Made by a program: the position numbers and the translations under genes. Positions 54,867 through 64,000 of a stretch of 64,000 bases of DNA are shown here, one piece after another; the stretch's first letter is position 1; each line of letters opens with the position of its first letter. Under the pieces are notes generated by a model. The model did no database searches and was not told the DNA's origin. It worked only from the letters and a program-made list of their open reading frames with translations. The stretch comes from Mesorhizobium neociceri. GTDB lineage: Bacteria; Pseudomonadota; Alphaproteobacteria; Rhizobiales; Rhizobiaceae. The stretch lies in contig NZ_JACDTY010000008.1 in the NCBI RefSeq assembly GCF_013520985.1, positions 1-64,000 on the forward strand, read 5' to 3'.

Positions 54867-57800
54867 TGGCGGTGAGGATGGCTCAGAAGCGGATCGAGAC
54901 AGAATGGCACCTGCAACTGGCGGCGCAACTCGCGCCGCTGGACGGGAGCCGCGCCCGGCGTAGACTGTCGGAGATTGCCGGCGCCGCCGAGGACGAGAAC
55001 CTGCCGCGGCTGGCGAAATTTTTGGGCGGCAAGGGCGCCGCCCAGGATTTTCTCGCTGCCGTCTTCAACCTCTCGCCCTTCCTGCGCGATGTCGCGCGCC
55101 GCCGTCCGCAGATCCTCGATGCGCTGTTCGATGATGGTGTCGAGGCCAGGCTGCTCAGCATTGCCGAAGCGATTGGCAAAGTCGCCTTTGCTGAGGCCGT
55201 TTCGGAATCGAGCCTGATGATGGAACTCAGGCAGTGGAAGGGAGAAGCTCACTTCCTGATTGCGCTCGCCGATCTCGCCGGCGAGGCGGAGACCGCGCTC
55301 ACGGTCAGGCGTCTCAGCGATCTCGCCGACGCCTGCACCCGCGCCGCCGTCGATTTCCTGCTGCGCGAGGCACACAGCCAGGGCAAGCTCAAATTGCCGG
55401 ATCCCGAAAAGCCGTCTCTGCAGTCCGGCTGGATTCTGCTCGGCATGGGCAAGCTTGGCGCCCATGAACTGAATTTTTCCTCCGACATCGACCTTGTCGT
55501 CTTCTTCGATCCGGATGCACCGGCGATCATCGATCCGCTCGACGCGACCGAACTGTTTGCGCGCCTGACCCGCAGGCTGGTCCGCATCCTGCAGGACCGC
55601 ACCGAGCACGGCTATGTCTTCCGCACCGACCTCAGGCTGCGCCCCGATCCCGGCTCGACGCCGCTGGCGATCCCGGTCGAAGCCGCACTTCGCTACTATG
55701 AGGCGCGCGGCCAGAACTGGGAGCGCGCCGCCATGATCAAGGCGCGTCCGGTGGCCGGCGATCTCGCCGCCGGCGAGGCATTCCTGCGGGAGCTGCAGCC
55801 CTATGTCTGGCGCAAATACATGGACTATGCGGCAATCGCCGACGTCCATTCGATCAAGCGCCAGATCCATGCCCACAAGGGCCATGGCGAGATCGCGGTG
55901 AAGGGCCACAACGTCAAGCTCGGCCGCGGCGGCATTCGCGAAATCGAGTTCTTCGTCCAGACACAGCAGCTGATTGCCGGCGGCCGTTTTCCCGAACTGC
56001 GCGGCCGCGAGACCGTGCCGATGCTGGGCGCGCTGGCGGCGCGCAACTGGATCACCGCCGATGCGCGCGACGCGCTCACTCAGCAATACTGGTTCCTGCG
56101 CCGCGTCGAGCACGCTATCCAGATGGTCGCCGACGAGCAGACGCATATCCTGCCGGACGACGACGAGGGGCTGGAACGCATCGCCCACATGCTGGGCTTT
56201 GCCGATGCCGCCAAATTTTCCGAAACTTTTCGCGCGGCTTTGCATGAGGTCGAGCGCCATTATGCGGCGCTGTTCGAAACCGCGCCGGAACTGTCGGCCG
56301 GCGTCGGCAATCTGGTCTTTACCGGCGATGTCGACGATCCCGACACGTTGCAGACCTTGCACGGCCTCGGCTTCAAGCGGCCGAGCGACATCTGCCGCGT
56401 CATTCGCGGCTGGCATTTCGGCCGCTACCGCGTCACCCAGTCGGCCGAGGCGCGCGAGCGGCTGACCGAACTGACACCGGCGCTGCTCAAAGCCTTCGGG
56501 CAGACGCGCCGGGCCGACGAGGCTTTGGTGCGCTTCGACGACTTCCTCGCCGGTCTTCCGGCCGGCATCCAGCTGTTTTCGCTGCTGCGGTCGAACCCCG
56601 CTCTGCTGAAACTGATGGCGACCATCATGGGCGCCGCGCCCCGGCTGGCGGCGATCATCACCAAGCGTCCGCATGTCTTCGACGGCCTGCTCGATCCGGC
56701 GCTGCTGAACGAACTGCCCAATCGCGCCTATCTGTCCGCGCGGCTGGCGGCTTTCATCGAAGGTGACAGGGCCTATGAGGACGTGCTCGACCGTCTGCGC
56801 ATCTTTGCCTCCGAGCAGAAGTTCCTGATCGGTGTGCGCCTGCTCGCCGGCTCGATCAGCATGAGCCGTGCCGGCCGTGCCTTTTCCGACCTCGCCGACC
56901 TCACCATCGACGCCGCGCTGCAAGCGGTGACGGCCGAATTCGCACTGCGCCATGGCCGCATCGCCGGCGGCACGGTTTCGCTGCTCGGCATGGGCAAGCT
57001 CGGCAGCCGTGAGCTTACCGCCGGCTCGGATGTCGACCTCATCCTGCTTTACGATCACGACGCGGATGCCGAGGAATCCGACGGCGATAAGCCGCTGGCG
57101 CCGTCGCACTACTACACCAGGATGACGCAGCGGTTGATCGCGGCTGTCTCGGCGCCGACCGCCGAGGGCGTTCTCTACGAGCTCGACCTGCGCTTGCGGC
57201 CATCCGGCAACAAGGGGCCGGTCGCCACCCATGTCGACGCCTTCAAGAAGTATCAGCGCCAGGAAGCCTGGACCTGGGAGCACATGGCGCTGGCCCGGGC
57301 GCGTGCCATCGGCGGCGACGCGGCCCTTTGCGTCGAGGTCGAGGCCGAGGTGACGGCACTTCTGGCCCTGCCGCGCGACGCTGCCAAAGTGCGGGCCGAG
57401 GCATCCGAGATGCGCGCGCTGATCGAGAAGGAAAAATCGCCGCGCGATCTGTGGGATATCAAGCTGATCCCAGGCGGCCTCATCGACCTCGAATTCATTG
57501 CGCAGGTGGCCGTCATCACCGGGCAGGTCGAAGCCGGCGACAGGGTGACCGCGACTGGCGAAATCCTGTCGCATCTGGCCCCGGATTTCGCCGAAGCTGA
57601 CGTCAGGCAAGAGCTTTGCGAAGCCTACCAGCTTTATCTGGCGCTGACGCAGATGACGCGACTTTGCCTCACCGGCGCCTTCGAACGCGACGACGTTCCG
57701 CCGGGATTGTCGGATCTGCTGCTGGCGGTGACTAACCTGCCGGATTTCGGTGTGCTGGAAGCACATCTCAAGGAGACGTCGCAAAAGGTCAGAAAGGACT

Positions 57801-57898
57801 TCGACCTTTTGCTTCGTGCGAAACAATCGTGCGCGCGTGAAGCGCTGACGGCTGTTTCGGATCGCATCGGGGGTGACGATGCAACAGGAGAATACTAA
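54866..57898 (+). CDS. glnE: Glutamine synthetase adenylyltransferase/adenylyl-removing enzyme GlnE
   Basis: A 1010-residue bifunctional enzyme that switches glutamine synthetase off and on by adding or removing AMP, in response to PII. The two nucleotidyltransferase domains are clear: GMGKLGAHELNFSSDIDLVV (about 193-212) and GMGKLGSRELTAGSDVDLIL (about 708-727), each with the D-x-D metal motif. The ATG at 54866 shares a base with the kinase stop and has a GGGAGGA site. The EF-hand gene follows with a one-base overlap. Confidence 0.95.
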   Translation: MAVRMAQKRIETEWHLQLAAQLAPLDGSRARRRLSEIAGAAEDENLPRLAKFLGGKGAAQDFLAAVFNLSPFLRDVARRRPQILDALFDDGVEARLLSIAEAIGKVAFAEAVSESSLMMELRQWKGEAHFLIALADLAGEAETALTVRRLSDLADACTRAAVDFLLREAHSQGKLKLPDPEKPSLQSGWILLGMGKLGAHELNFSSDIDLVVFFDPDAPAIIDPLDATELFARLTRRLVRILQDRTEHGYVFRTDLRLRPDPGSTPLAIPVEAALRYYEARGQNWERAAMIKARPVAGDLAAGEAFLRELQPYVWRKYMDYAAIADVHSIKRQIHAHKGHGEIAVKGHNVKLGRGGIREIEFFVQTQQLIAGGRFPELRGRETVPMLGALAARNWITADARDALTQQYWFLRRVEHAIQMVADEQTHILPDDDEGLERIAHMLGFADAAKFSETFRAALHEVERHYAALFETAPELSAGVGNLVFTGDVDDPDTLQTLHGLGFKRPSDICRVIRGWHFGRYRVTQSAEARERLTELTPALLKAFGQTRRADEALVRFDDFLAGLPAGIQLFSLLRSNPALLKLMATIMGAAPRLAAIITKRPHVFDGLLDPALLNELPNRAYLSARLAAFIEGDRAYEDVLDRLRIFASEQKFLIGVRLLAGSISMSRAGRAFSDLADLTIDAALQAVTAEFALRHGRIAGGTVSLLGMGKLGSRELTAGSDVDLILLYDHDADAEESDGDKPLAPSHYYTRMTQRLIAAVSAPTAEGVLYELDLRLRPSGNKGPVATHVDAFKKYQRQEAWTWEHMALARARAIGGDAALCVEVEAEVTALLALPRDAAKVRAEASEMRALIEKEKSPRDLWDIKLIPGGLIDLEFIAQVAVITGQVEAGDRVTATGEILSHLAPDFAEADVRQELCEAYQLYLALTQMTRLCLTGAFERDDVPPGLSDLLLAVTNLPDFGVLEAHLKETSQKVRKDFDLLLRAKQSCAREALTAVSDRIGGDDATGEY

Positions 57899-58371
57899 TG
57901 AGAAAGACAACCGGACTTGCCCTTGCCTTCGTCGCGCTTGCCGGCGCCGTTGGCACCACCGCCTATGCCGAGAACAATGCCAGCGCCAGAATGCGCGAGG
58001 GCACGATGATGCGCCTCGACAAGGCGATGAAGGATTCCAACGGCACCATCAGCTTCGACCAGTTTTCCGACGCTATGAACGCACGGCTGAAGAAGCTGGT
58101 CGCCGACAATGGCGGCAAGCTCACCGTCGCCCAGCTCGCCGACGCGCTGGAGAAGGCACGTTTCGAGGAAATGGCCAAGCGCATCGTCGCCCGCTACGAC
58201 ACCAAGGGCGACGGCACGCTGACCACCGACGACATCACCGGGCGTGAGAAGAAGGTGTTTGCCATGCTCGACCGCAACAATGACGGCAAGATCGAGCGCA
58301 ACGAACTGCCGAAGAACGGTCGCATGGGCCGCCATCGCCAATGGGACGGCGGCGACGACAGCATGCAGTGA
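57898..58371 (+). CDS. Secreted EF-hand calcium-binding protein
   Basis: A 157-residue exported protein: signal peptide (about 1-24), a first degenerate EF-like loop (DSNGTISFDQF), a second loop DTKGDGTLTTDDI and a third canonical loop DRNNDGKIERNEL with alternating acidic ligands. It probably binds Ca2+ in the periplasm. Its start overlaps the glnE stop by one base (TAATG), so it is co-translated with an enzyme of nitrogen control for no evident reason. Confidence 0.85.
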   Translation: MRKTTGLALAFVALAGAVGTTAYAENNASARMREGTMMRLDKAMKDSNGTISFDQFSDAMNARLKKLVADNGGKLTVAQLADALEKARFEEMAKRIVARYDTKGDGTLTTDDITGREKKVFAMLDRNNDGKIERNELPKNGRMGRHRQWDGGDDSMQ

Positions 58372-58385
58372 GTGGCGATTACGGC

Positions 58386-58407
58386 TCCGGCGGCGAAAGC
58401 CGCCGGA
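58386..58407 (+). terminator. GNRA-loop hairpin after the EF-hand gene
   Basis: A nine-base perfect stem TCCGGCGGC (58386-58394) and GCCGCCGGA (58399-58407) with a GAAA tetraloop, 15 bases after the stop. There is no T tract, but the stem is very stable, so transcript end or stabilisation is likely. Confidence 0.6.
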
Positions 58408-58427
58408 GACCCTTGCACTACCGCTCT

Positions 58428-58864
58428 CTACTCGGTCCTTTGAACACGGCGCAGAGCGCGGCTCGCGTGAGCTTGCAAAATCCGCTCACGCAGATGCGCG
58501 TAGAAGCGAGGCGGCAACATACCGTAGTGAAAGCGGATGGGCCTGCTTCCTGCAACGGGCCTGAGATCGGGCCCGGGCCAGAGGAAATCATTGGTTTCGC
58601 TGACAAGTACCCATGACGGCATGTCGTCGAGCCCAAGATGGGCCTTGAGCGATGCAGGTATCTCTATCGCATCGGCGGGATCGCTCGGGGCCGAGTGGTA
58701 ATCGGAACCACCGTGACGACCTCGCGGCCCTCCACGATCCGGCGCGCGGCAACGATTGCGCAGGGCCGATTCTTGCGACCTTCTTCCGCGCCTTTGCTGC
58801 GTTCGTCCGCCCATAGATAGGAATAGGAAATCACCAGACCGGGGACAGGCTTGGCCAGGCTCAC
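58428..58864 (-). pseudogene. Frameshifted MazF/PemK-like toxin gene
   Basis: The N-terminal part (MSLAKPVPGLVISY...VPITTRP) is in one frame from ATG 58864 and stops at 58664. The C-terminal part (DPADAIEIPASLKAHLGLD, SWVLVSETNDFLWPGPDLRP, YGMLPPRFYAHLRER) continues in the next frame to TAG 58428. The frames join cleanly if one base is added in the four-base G run at 58687-58690 (C run on the coding strand), giving a growth-inhibitor/PemK-like protein of about 145 residues. The ATG overlaps the antitoxin stop by four bases. It is either a real inactivated toxin or a sequencing error in the homopolymer. Confidence 0.8.
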
Positions 58865-59121
58865 GGCGTCCAGTCTTTGAGCATCGCGTCCAGTCCATCA
58901 TATTCTGATGGGACAGCGCTTTTGGCGATCGCGTTCAACGTGTCGTCGTCCAGGTCCTCGATCGGACGGGCAACCCGTCCCTTGACCAGGACTTCAAACA
59001 TTGCCGCCGAAAGAAGCACCGTATGGGTCCGGCCATTCTTCGTTATCGCAACCGGCGCCCGCTGTGCGGCATCCTGGAAGCGTCCGACGTTCTGTTGGAA
59101 TTCGGTCGATGTCACGCGCAT
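58861..59121 (-). CDS. Phd/YefM-family antitoxin
   Basis: An 86-residue antitoxin: Phd fold at the N-terminus (RVTSTEFQQNVGRFQDAAQR, then PVAITKNGRTHTVLLSAAMFE) and an acidic C-terminal tail (PIEDLDDDTLNAIAKSAVP) that would cover the toxin. It overlaps the broken toxin gene by four bases and is preceded by a palindromic operator at 59137. The reading frame is intact, while the toxin frame is not. Confidence 0.9.
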   Translation of the reverse strand: MRVTSTEFQQNVGRFQDAAQRAPVAITKNGRTHTVLLSAAMFEVLVKGRVARPIEDLDDDTLNAIAKSAVPSEYDGLDAMLKDWTP

Positions 59122-59136
59122 GAACCGGCACCTCTT

Positions 59137-59160
59137 TATCTATAATAGATAAAATAGATA
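59137..59160 (-). promoter_or_regulatory. Candidate operator of the toxin-antitoxin operon
   Basis: A perfect palindrome TATCTAT-A-ATAGATA (59137-59151) with a third half-site ATAGATA (59154-59160), 16 bases upstream of the antitoxin ATG. Multiple half-sites fit cooperative autorepression by a Phd-type antitoxin. Confidence 0.75.
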
Positions 59161-59212
59161 ACCGTTTCAAGGGCGACTGTGGCCATGCTCGGGGCGATGT
59201 GGTGGCGGACCG

Positions 59213-61534
59213 TCAGGCCGCCGCCTTCACTGCGGGCGTCACCTTCTTCACCGGAATGCGCACCGACACGATGGTGCCGACGCCTTCGGTCGAGCGGATT
59301 TTCAGCGCGCCGCCCTGCAACTCGGCCAGCGAGCGCGAGATGGCGAGGCCAAGGCCAGAGCCAGCGTGGTTCTTGGAGAACTGGTTCTGCACCTGTTCGA
59401 ACGGCCGGCCGAGCTTGCTCAGCGCCTCCTTCGGAATGCCGCAGCCATTGTCCTCGATCGTCAGGACCAGCGCGCCTGAAGTATTGCGGGCGCGCACCGA
59501 AATGTGGCCGCCCTGGCCGGTGAACTTCACGGCATTCGACAGAAGGTTGATGGCGATCTGCTTGATCGCCCGGCGGTCGGCGAACAGCGTCATGGTATCG
59601 GCGATACGGGTTTCGACCGTGATCGACTTTTCCGCCGCCTGCAGCGAGATCACGCGCACCGTCTCGCGGATCAGCGGGCAGAGATCGATTTCCTCGCGGT
59701 CCATCGAAAACTGGCCGGCCTCGATCTTCGACATGTCGAGTATATCGTTGATAACGCCGAGCAGATATTTGCCGCTGCCGTTGATGTCGTTGGCATATTC
59801 CTCGTAGCGCGGCGAACCGAGCGGCCCGAACAGGCCCTGTTCCATCAGCTCGGAAAAGCCGATGATGGCGTTGAGCGGCGTGCGCAGCTCATGCGACATG
59901 TTGGCCAGGAACTCGGACTTAGCCCGGTTGGCGGCCTCGGCGCGCTCGGTTTCCTTCATGTATTTGCGGTTGAGCTCGACCAGTTCCTTGGCGCGTTCCT
60001 CCTCGGCCCTGCGGGCGAGGCTGAGGTCGTGGATGGTCGCCATCAGCCGGCGCTCGCTGTCGACCAGCTTTTCCTGGTGCAGTTTGATCTGGGTGATGTC
60101 GGAGCCGACCGAGACCGTACCGCCATCCCTGGTCCTCAATTCGTTGACCTGCAGCCAGCGGCCGTCGGAGAGCTGCCGCTCGAAGGTTGCGCCGCCTTGC
60201 GGCCCGTTGGTGTTGGCCAGCCGGCGTTCGGAGGCGAAGGCCAGCATGCGCTCCTCCAGCACGGCGCGTGCCGCACCCGGCATGACGTCGCGGTCCGACA
60301 GGCCGTTGTCCTTCTGGTATTTGGAATTGCACATGATCAGCCGCTGGGCGGCATCCCACAGCACGAAGGATTCGTTGATGTTCTCGATGGCCGTGCGCAG
60401 CCGCAGGTCGGCTGCCTCCGACCGCAGCGCCAGATGCCGCTGTTCGGTGACATCGACGGCGATGCCGATCAGCTGAATCTCAGGCGCTTCCGGGTCGATC
60501 ACCTGAGCCCTGGCGCGCATCCACACCCACTGGCCGTCGGCGTGGCGCATCCGGAACACCTGGTCGATATGGTCGATCTCGCGCTCGACGATCCGGTTGG
60601 CGAGCTCGAACAGATCGCCGTCTTCGGGGTGGATGATGTCGTCGACCTCGCCGAACGACAGCATCGAGTTGCACGGCTCGTAGCCCAGCATATCGTACAT
60701 CGAGCGTGACCAGTACATCTTGCCGCGCACCATGTCCCAGTCCCACAGGCCACAGCGGCCGCGCACCAGCGCCATGTCGATGCGCTGGTGGGCTTCGAGA
60801 TAGATGCGGTCGGCTGTCTGGGCGCGCGATGCCTGGCCGAAATAGGCGTAGAGGATGATGATCAGCACACCCGCCGTCAGCACGAACAGCGTGACGTTGA
60901 GCGACACGGCCTTGCGCCAGCTGTCGAACACCGCCTCCTGCGGCACCAGCACGGCTGCGGCGTTCTTCCTGTCCCGGGTCAGGCTGACAGCCGCATACCA
61001 GTCCTGCCCACCGATGCTGACATCCATCACCCCGGCGCGGTCGCCGAACATGAACAGCGGCTGGCCGTCCAGCACCAGGCTGTCCAGTGATCGCCCTTGC
61101 CAGCCGGTCGACAGCGGCGACACGGCAATGATTTTGAAGGCGCTGTCGGTGATGACAAGCACGTGGCTTCTGCCCATGGCGCCCTGCCGGCTGGTGCTTT
61201 CCAGCAGGTCGATGGCGCCGCTGGCTGCCGCGTTCGGATCTGCAGAGATTGCGTTCGCCATCTGGCCGGCGGCAAGACCCAGCACCGCCTTGACGTCGCG
61301 CTCGACCTCGTCGCGCTCATTCATCAGCGAGAGCACGCGCAGAGCGGCAATGACGATCAGGAAGATGATGATGAGCGCCGGTATCGAACGGCGCAGAAGG
61401 GGCTCGGCAGCCAGGAGCCGCCGGTAGGCTGGTTCAGCGATGAGCCGCGTATTGCCGGCGAGACCGTCGCCTCGCGCCTTGCGCCGCTCAAAAGCCGTCC
61501 CCTCGGGCGCGCCCCACGCGTCCGCCTTGGCCAT
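59213..61534 (-). CDS. pleC: PleC-like sensor histidine kinase
   Basis: A 773-residue membrane kinase: two membrane segments (about 50-70 and 210-232) around a periplasmic region, two PAS domains (about 260-380 and 390-505), coiled-coil, HisKA with the LANMSHELRTPLNAIIGFSE H-box and an ATPase domain (INLLSNAVKFT, DNGCGIP, GSGLGLAISRSL). PleC acts as kinase/phosphatase on DivK and PleD, opposing DivJ. The ATG at 61534 has GGGGAG nine bases ahead. As I recall S. meliloti, pleC also lies close to glnE. Confidence 0.85.
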   Translation of the reverse strand: MAKADAWGAPEGTAFERRKARGDGLAGNTRLIAEPAYRRLLAAEPLLRRSIPALIIIFLIVIAALRVLSLMNERDEVERDVKAVLGLAAGQMANAISADPNAAASGAIDLLESTSRQGAMGRSHVLVITDSAFKIIAVSPLSTGWQGRSLDSLVLDGQPLFMFGDRAGVMDVSIGGQDWYAAVSLTRDRKNAAAVLVPQEAVFDSWRKAVSLNVTLFVLTAGVLIIILYAYFGQASRAQTADRIYLEAHQRIDMALVRGRCGLWDWDMVRGKMYWSRSMYDMLGYEPCNSMLSFGEVDDIIHPEDGDLFELANRIVEREIDHIDQVFRMRHADGQWVWMRARAQVIDPEAPEIQLIGIAVDVTEQRHLALRSEAADLRLRTAIENINESFVLWDAAQRLIMCNSKYQKDNGLSDRDVMPGAARAVLEERMLAFASERRLANTNGPQGGATFERQLSDGRWLQVNELRTRDGGTVSVGSDITQIKLHQEKLVDSERRLMATIHDLSLARRAEEERAKELVELNRKYMKETERAEAANRAKSEFLANMSHELRTPLNAIIGFSELMEQGLFGPLGSPRYEEYANDINGSGKYLLGVINDILDMSKIEAGQFSMDREEIDLCPLIRETVRVISLQAAEKSITVETRIADTMTLFADRRAIKQIAINLLSNAVKFTGQGGHISVRARNTSGALVLTIEDNGCGIPKEALSKLGRPFEQVQNQFSKNHAGSGLGLAISRSLAELQGGALKIRSTEGVGTIVSVRIPVKKVTPAVKAAA

Positions 61535-61682
61535 AAATGGCACTCCCCGAATTTCCGTACGCTTGACGATCCGGCAACACCGCACGTCCGAATCGTCTGT
61601 AAAGAATCAAAGGTGATTCGCCTTGTCCAGAGGCGCGGGCGAAAAACATTAAAAATTGATTGAAATAACGCTGAAGCTGCTG

Positions 61683-61877
61683 ATCTCCCCCCTCGTGGGG
61701 GAGATGGCCGGCAGGCCAGAGGGGGGCGCTGTCCCTCGGCGTATCAAATGGCTGGAGCGCCCGACCAAAAAACAGTTACAACGGGTGCCGGATGCAGCCC
61801 TGAACTGAGGCGAGATCGAAGGCTGCGGTTCTTCGCGCCTCTGCCCTGCCGGGCATCTCCCCCACGAGGGGGGAGAT
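61683..61877. repeat. Inverted pair of rhizobial ATCTCCCCC repeats
   Basis: Copy A (about 61683-61728) reads ATCTCCCCCCTCGTGGGGGA and ends in a GAGGGGGGCGC edge. Copy B (about 61833-61877) is its inverse, ending ACGAGGGGGGAGAT. Each forms its own hairpin. They fill the gap between the pepN stop and the pleC start. Confidence 0.85.
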
Positions 61878-61885
61878 TATGCGTC

Positions 61886-64000
61886 TCAAGCCAGTGTCCG
61901 CTCCACAATATCCCGCAAATCCGCTGACAGGTTCTCGCCATTGGCGATGGCCAGCAGAGCCTCTCTGGCCTTGGCCTGTCTGCCCGGTTCCAGCGAGCGC
62001 CAGGAGCGCAGCGCCGTCGCCAACCTGGCCGCCACTTGCGGGTTGCGCTTTTCGACCTCGAGCACGGTCTGCGCAAAAAACCGGTAGCCTTCGCCGTCGG
62101 CGCGGTGGAAGCTGGTCTGGTTCGCGCTGGAGAATGTGCCGATGAGCGAGCGCACCCTGTTCGGATTGGCCATCGAGAAGGCCGCGTGACCGGTCAGTGC
62201 CCGCACCGTTTCGACGGTCTTCGGTCCCGGCACGCTGGCCTGGATCTGGAACCATTTGCCCATGACCAGCGGATCAGCACCGTATCGCGCCTCGAAGCCG
62301 GCCAGCGCCTTGATCGCCTCGGGCGAGCCGTCATGGCGATGCGCGAGCACGGTGAGCGCCGCGGCGCGGTCGGTCATATTGGTCGCGGTCTCGAAATGCC
62401 GGGCGGCGAGCTCAACTCCTCCCGGCAGCAGCGAGAGATAGTCGAGCAGGATGTTGCGCAGCGCCCGTCGTCCGGCACTCGCCGCATCCGGGCTGAACGG
62501 ACCATCCTCGGCGAGGCGGCCGTAAAGTTTGGTGAAGGCGTCCTGATTGGCGCGGGCGATCGCCAGCACCAGCGCTTCGCGGGCGGTAAAGATGGCGTCG
62601 GGATCGATGTTCCTGCCGATGTCGCGGGCAATATCGGCCTCGCCGGGAAGCGCCAGCGCGAGTGCGCGGTAGGCGGGCTCAAGCGTCTCGTCGCCGGCGA
62701 TCTTGCCGGCAAGCCCGGTCAGCCTTGCGCTGAAGACCGGCTTTGCGCCGCCCAGAATCTGGCGGAAGGCCGCTATCAGCGCATCGGTGAGCAGCGTGTT
62801 GAACGCCTGCCAGCGCGCGAAGGCGTCGCTGTCATGGCCGGCAAGGAAGAACTGGTCGTCGGCCTTCTGCTCGACAGAAAGCGTGATCGGCGCCGAAAAG
62901 CCGCGGTTGAGCGACACTGCCGGCCGCTCGTCAACACCGGAGAAGCGCACCAGGTGGCGGCGCTTGCGGATGTGGATGACGCCGTCCTCGACGGTAGCGC
63001 CCTCGACACCGCCATAGGCGACCGGCTCGCCGCCGGCGCCGACCAGGCCGAAGGCGAGCGGGATGTGCATCAGCCGCTTGCGGCTTTCCGACGGCGTCGG
63101 CGGCACGGACTGCTCGATCTCGAGCGTGAACTCGCGCGTCACCGGATTGTGCGTCGAACTGACGGTCAGGTTCGGCGTGCCGGCCTGGTGATACCAGAGC
63201 GCGAACTGCGACAGGTCGCGCCCGGAGACATCCTCGAACACTTTGAGGAAATCCTCGATCGTCGCGGCCTCACCGTCATGGCGCTCGAAATAGAGGTCCA
63301 TGCCGGCGCGGAAAGTCTGGCTCCCAAGAATCGTGCGGATCATGCGCACCACTTCCGAGCCTTTTTCGTAGACGGTCGCGGTGTAGAAATTGTTGATCTC
63401 GCGGTAGCGCCGCGGCCGCACCGGATGCGCCAACGGCCCTTGGTCCTCGGGGAACTGGTGGGCGCGCAGCGTGCGCACCTCGGCGATGCGCTTGACCGCG
63501 CGCGAGCGCTGGTCGGCGGAGAATTCGTGATCGCGAAAGACGGTCAATCCTTCCTTCAGGCAGAGCTGGAACCAGTCGCGGCAGGTGATCCTGTTGCCGG
63601 TCCAGTTGTGGAAATATTCATGCGCGATGATCGCCTCGATGTTGGCGAAATCGGCGTCGGTCGCGGTTTCCCGGTCGGCCAGCACATATTTGTCGTTGAA
63701 GATGTTGAGGCCCTTGTTCTCCATAGCCCCCATGTTGAAGTCGGAGACGGCGACGATGTTGAAGACGTCGAGGTCGTATTCGCGGCCGAATGCCTGCTCG
63801 TCCCATTGCATCGAGCGCTTCAGCGCATCCATGGCGTGGCCGGCAAGCCCCTCCTTGCCCGGCTCGACATAGATGCCGAGCTCGACCTCGCGGCCGGACA
63901 TCGTAACAAAACTGTCGGCGACCTGGCCGAGATTGCCGGCCACCAGCGCAAACAAATAGGACGGCTTGGGGAAGGGGTCGTGCCAGACAGCATAGTGCCA
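61886..64000 (-). CDS. pepN: Aminopeptidase N (partial, N-terminus beyond window)
   Basis: An M1-family zinc aminopeptidase; 704 codons plus stop lie in the window and the frame stays open through base 64000, so the start is outside. The substrate-anchoring motif GAMEN (in NMGAMENKGLNIF) and the zinc site HEYFHNWTGNR, with the third ligand in LKEGLTVF, are present. The C-terminal alpha-helical domain is complete. It matches the E. coli PepN type, with a full length expected near 880 residues. Confidence 0.95.
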   Translation of the reverse strand, partial: WHYAVWHDPFPKPSYLFALVAGNLGQVADSFVTMSGREVELGIYVEPGKEGLAGHAMDALKRSMQWDEQAFGREYDLDVFNIVAVSDFNMGAMENKGLNIFNDKYVLADRETATDADFANIEAIIAHEYFHNWTGNRITCRDWFQLCLKEGLTVFRDHEFSADQRSRAVKRIAEVRTLRAHQFPEDQGPLAHPVRPRRYREINNFYTATVYEKGSEVVRMIRTILGSQTFRAGMDLYFERHDGEAATIEDFLKVFEDVSGRDLSQFALWYHQAGTPNLTVSSTHNPVTREFTLEIEQSVPPTPSESRKRLMHIPLAFGLVGAGGEPVAYGGVEGATVEDGVIHIRKRRHLVRFSGVDERPAVSLNRGFSAPITLSVEQKADDQFFLAGHDSDAFARWQAFNTLLTDALIAAFRQILGGAKPVFSARLTGLAGKIAGDETLEPAYRALALALPGEADIARDIGRNIDPDAIFTAREALVLAIARANQDAFTKLYGRLAEDGPFSPDAASAGRRALRNILLDYLSLLPGGVELAARHFETATNMTDRAAALTVLAHRHDGSPEAIKALAGFEARYGADPLVMGKWFQIQASVPGPKTVETVRALTGHAAFSMANPNRVRSLIGTFSSANQTSFHRADGEGYRFFAQTVLEVEKRNPQVAARLATALRSWRSLEPGRQAKAREALLAIANGENLSADLRDIVERTLA

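Noticed and set aside
54629..57910. 1093-residue minus-strand open frame opposite glnE
   Set aside because: It is antisense to a clearly conserved glnE. Its composition (Arg/Gln/His-rich, no domains) is a mirror effect of high-GC codon bias.

Overview
The window looks like chromosomal DNA of a high-GC alphaproteobacterium of the Hyphomicrobiales, most likely a Mesorhizobium or close relative. The reasons are a MucR/Ros regulator, a FeuN-FeuP-FeuQ cassette followed by cycHJKL, degP, a two-component system, glnE and pleC (an order I recall from Sinorhizobium meliloti), IalB, DUF2336, DUF1491 and DUF5330 proteins typical of this order, and several families of rhizobial intergenic palindromes. 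I saw no rRNA, tRNA, CRISPR array, prophage or insertion sequence. Most of the window reads as ordinary chromosome with accessory patches.

Region 1 (1-11.5 kb) is accessory. A CGNR regulator diverges from two alpha/beta hydrolases, an SDR and a small ScoMcrA-head-like protein. Then comes a minus-strand block of five tightly packed genes: an unknown cytosolic protein, a 1.5-kaa YadA-type trimeric autotransporter, an IalB-family protein, an unknown membrane-anchored protein and a secreted DUF4189 protein. An AraC-type regulator gene lies upstream, and a direct repeat sits between the two. This is the best candidate for an undescribed system: a surface adhesin made together with three envelope partners.

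Region 2 (12-31.5 kb) is mixed housekeeping: an L,D-transpeptidase, a HAD dehalogenase, a branched-chain-type aminotransferase, Fe superoxide dismutase, two c-type cytochromes, a SET protein, oligopeptidase B coupled to a LysE exporter, mucR, sufE, a DivJ-like kinase with a peptidoglycan-binding partner and DUF1491, DUF2336, a DUF1214-type pair and a class A penicillin-binding protein.

Region 3 (31.6-43 kb) holds a candidate methylated-amine module: a TetR regulator with a strong palindromic operator, a dimethylglycine/sarcosine dehydrogenase-like enzyme and an MttB-family methyltransferase. It is followed by a divergent SAM-methyltransferase/LysR pair, groES-groEL under a CIRCE element, small conserved hypotheticals, an orphan DUF3168 phage-tail/GTA gene and repeat elements.

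Region 4 (43-64 kb) is a dense plus-strand block for envelope signalling and cytochrome c maturation: feuN-feuP-feuQ, a 17-kDa-antigen-type lipoprotein, ccmI-ccmE-ccmF-ccmH, degP, an OmpR/EnvZ-type pair split by palindromic repeats, glnE and an EF-hand protein. It ends with a Phd-type antitoxin whose toxin partner is frameshifted, then pleC and the 3' part of pepN on the minus strand. Both predicted DivK kinases, DivJ and PleC, lie in this one window.
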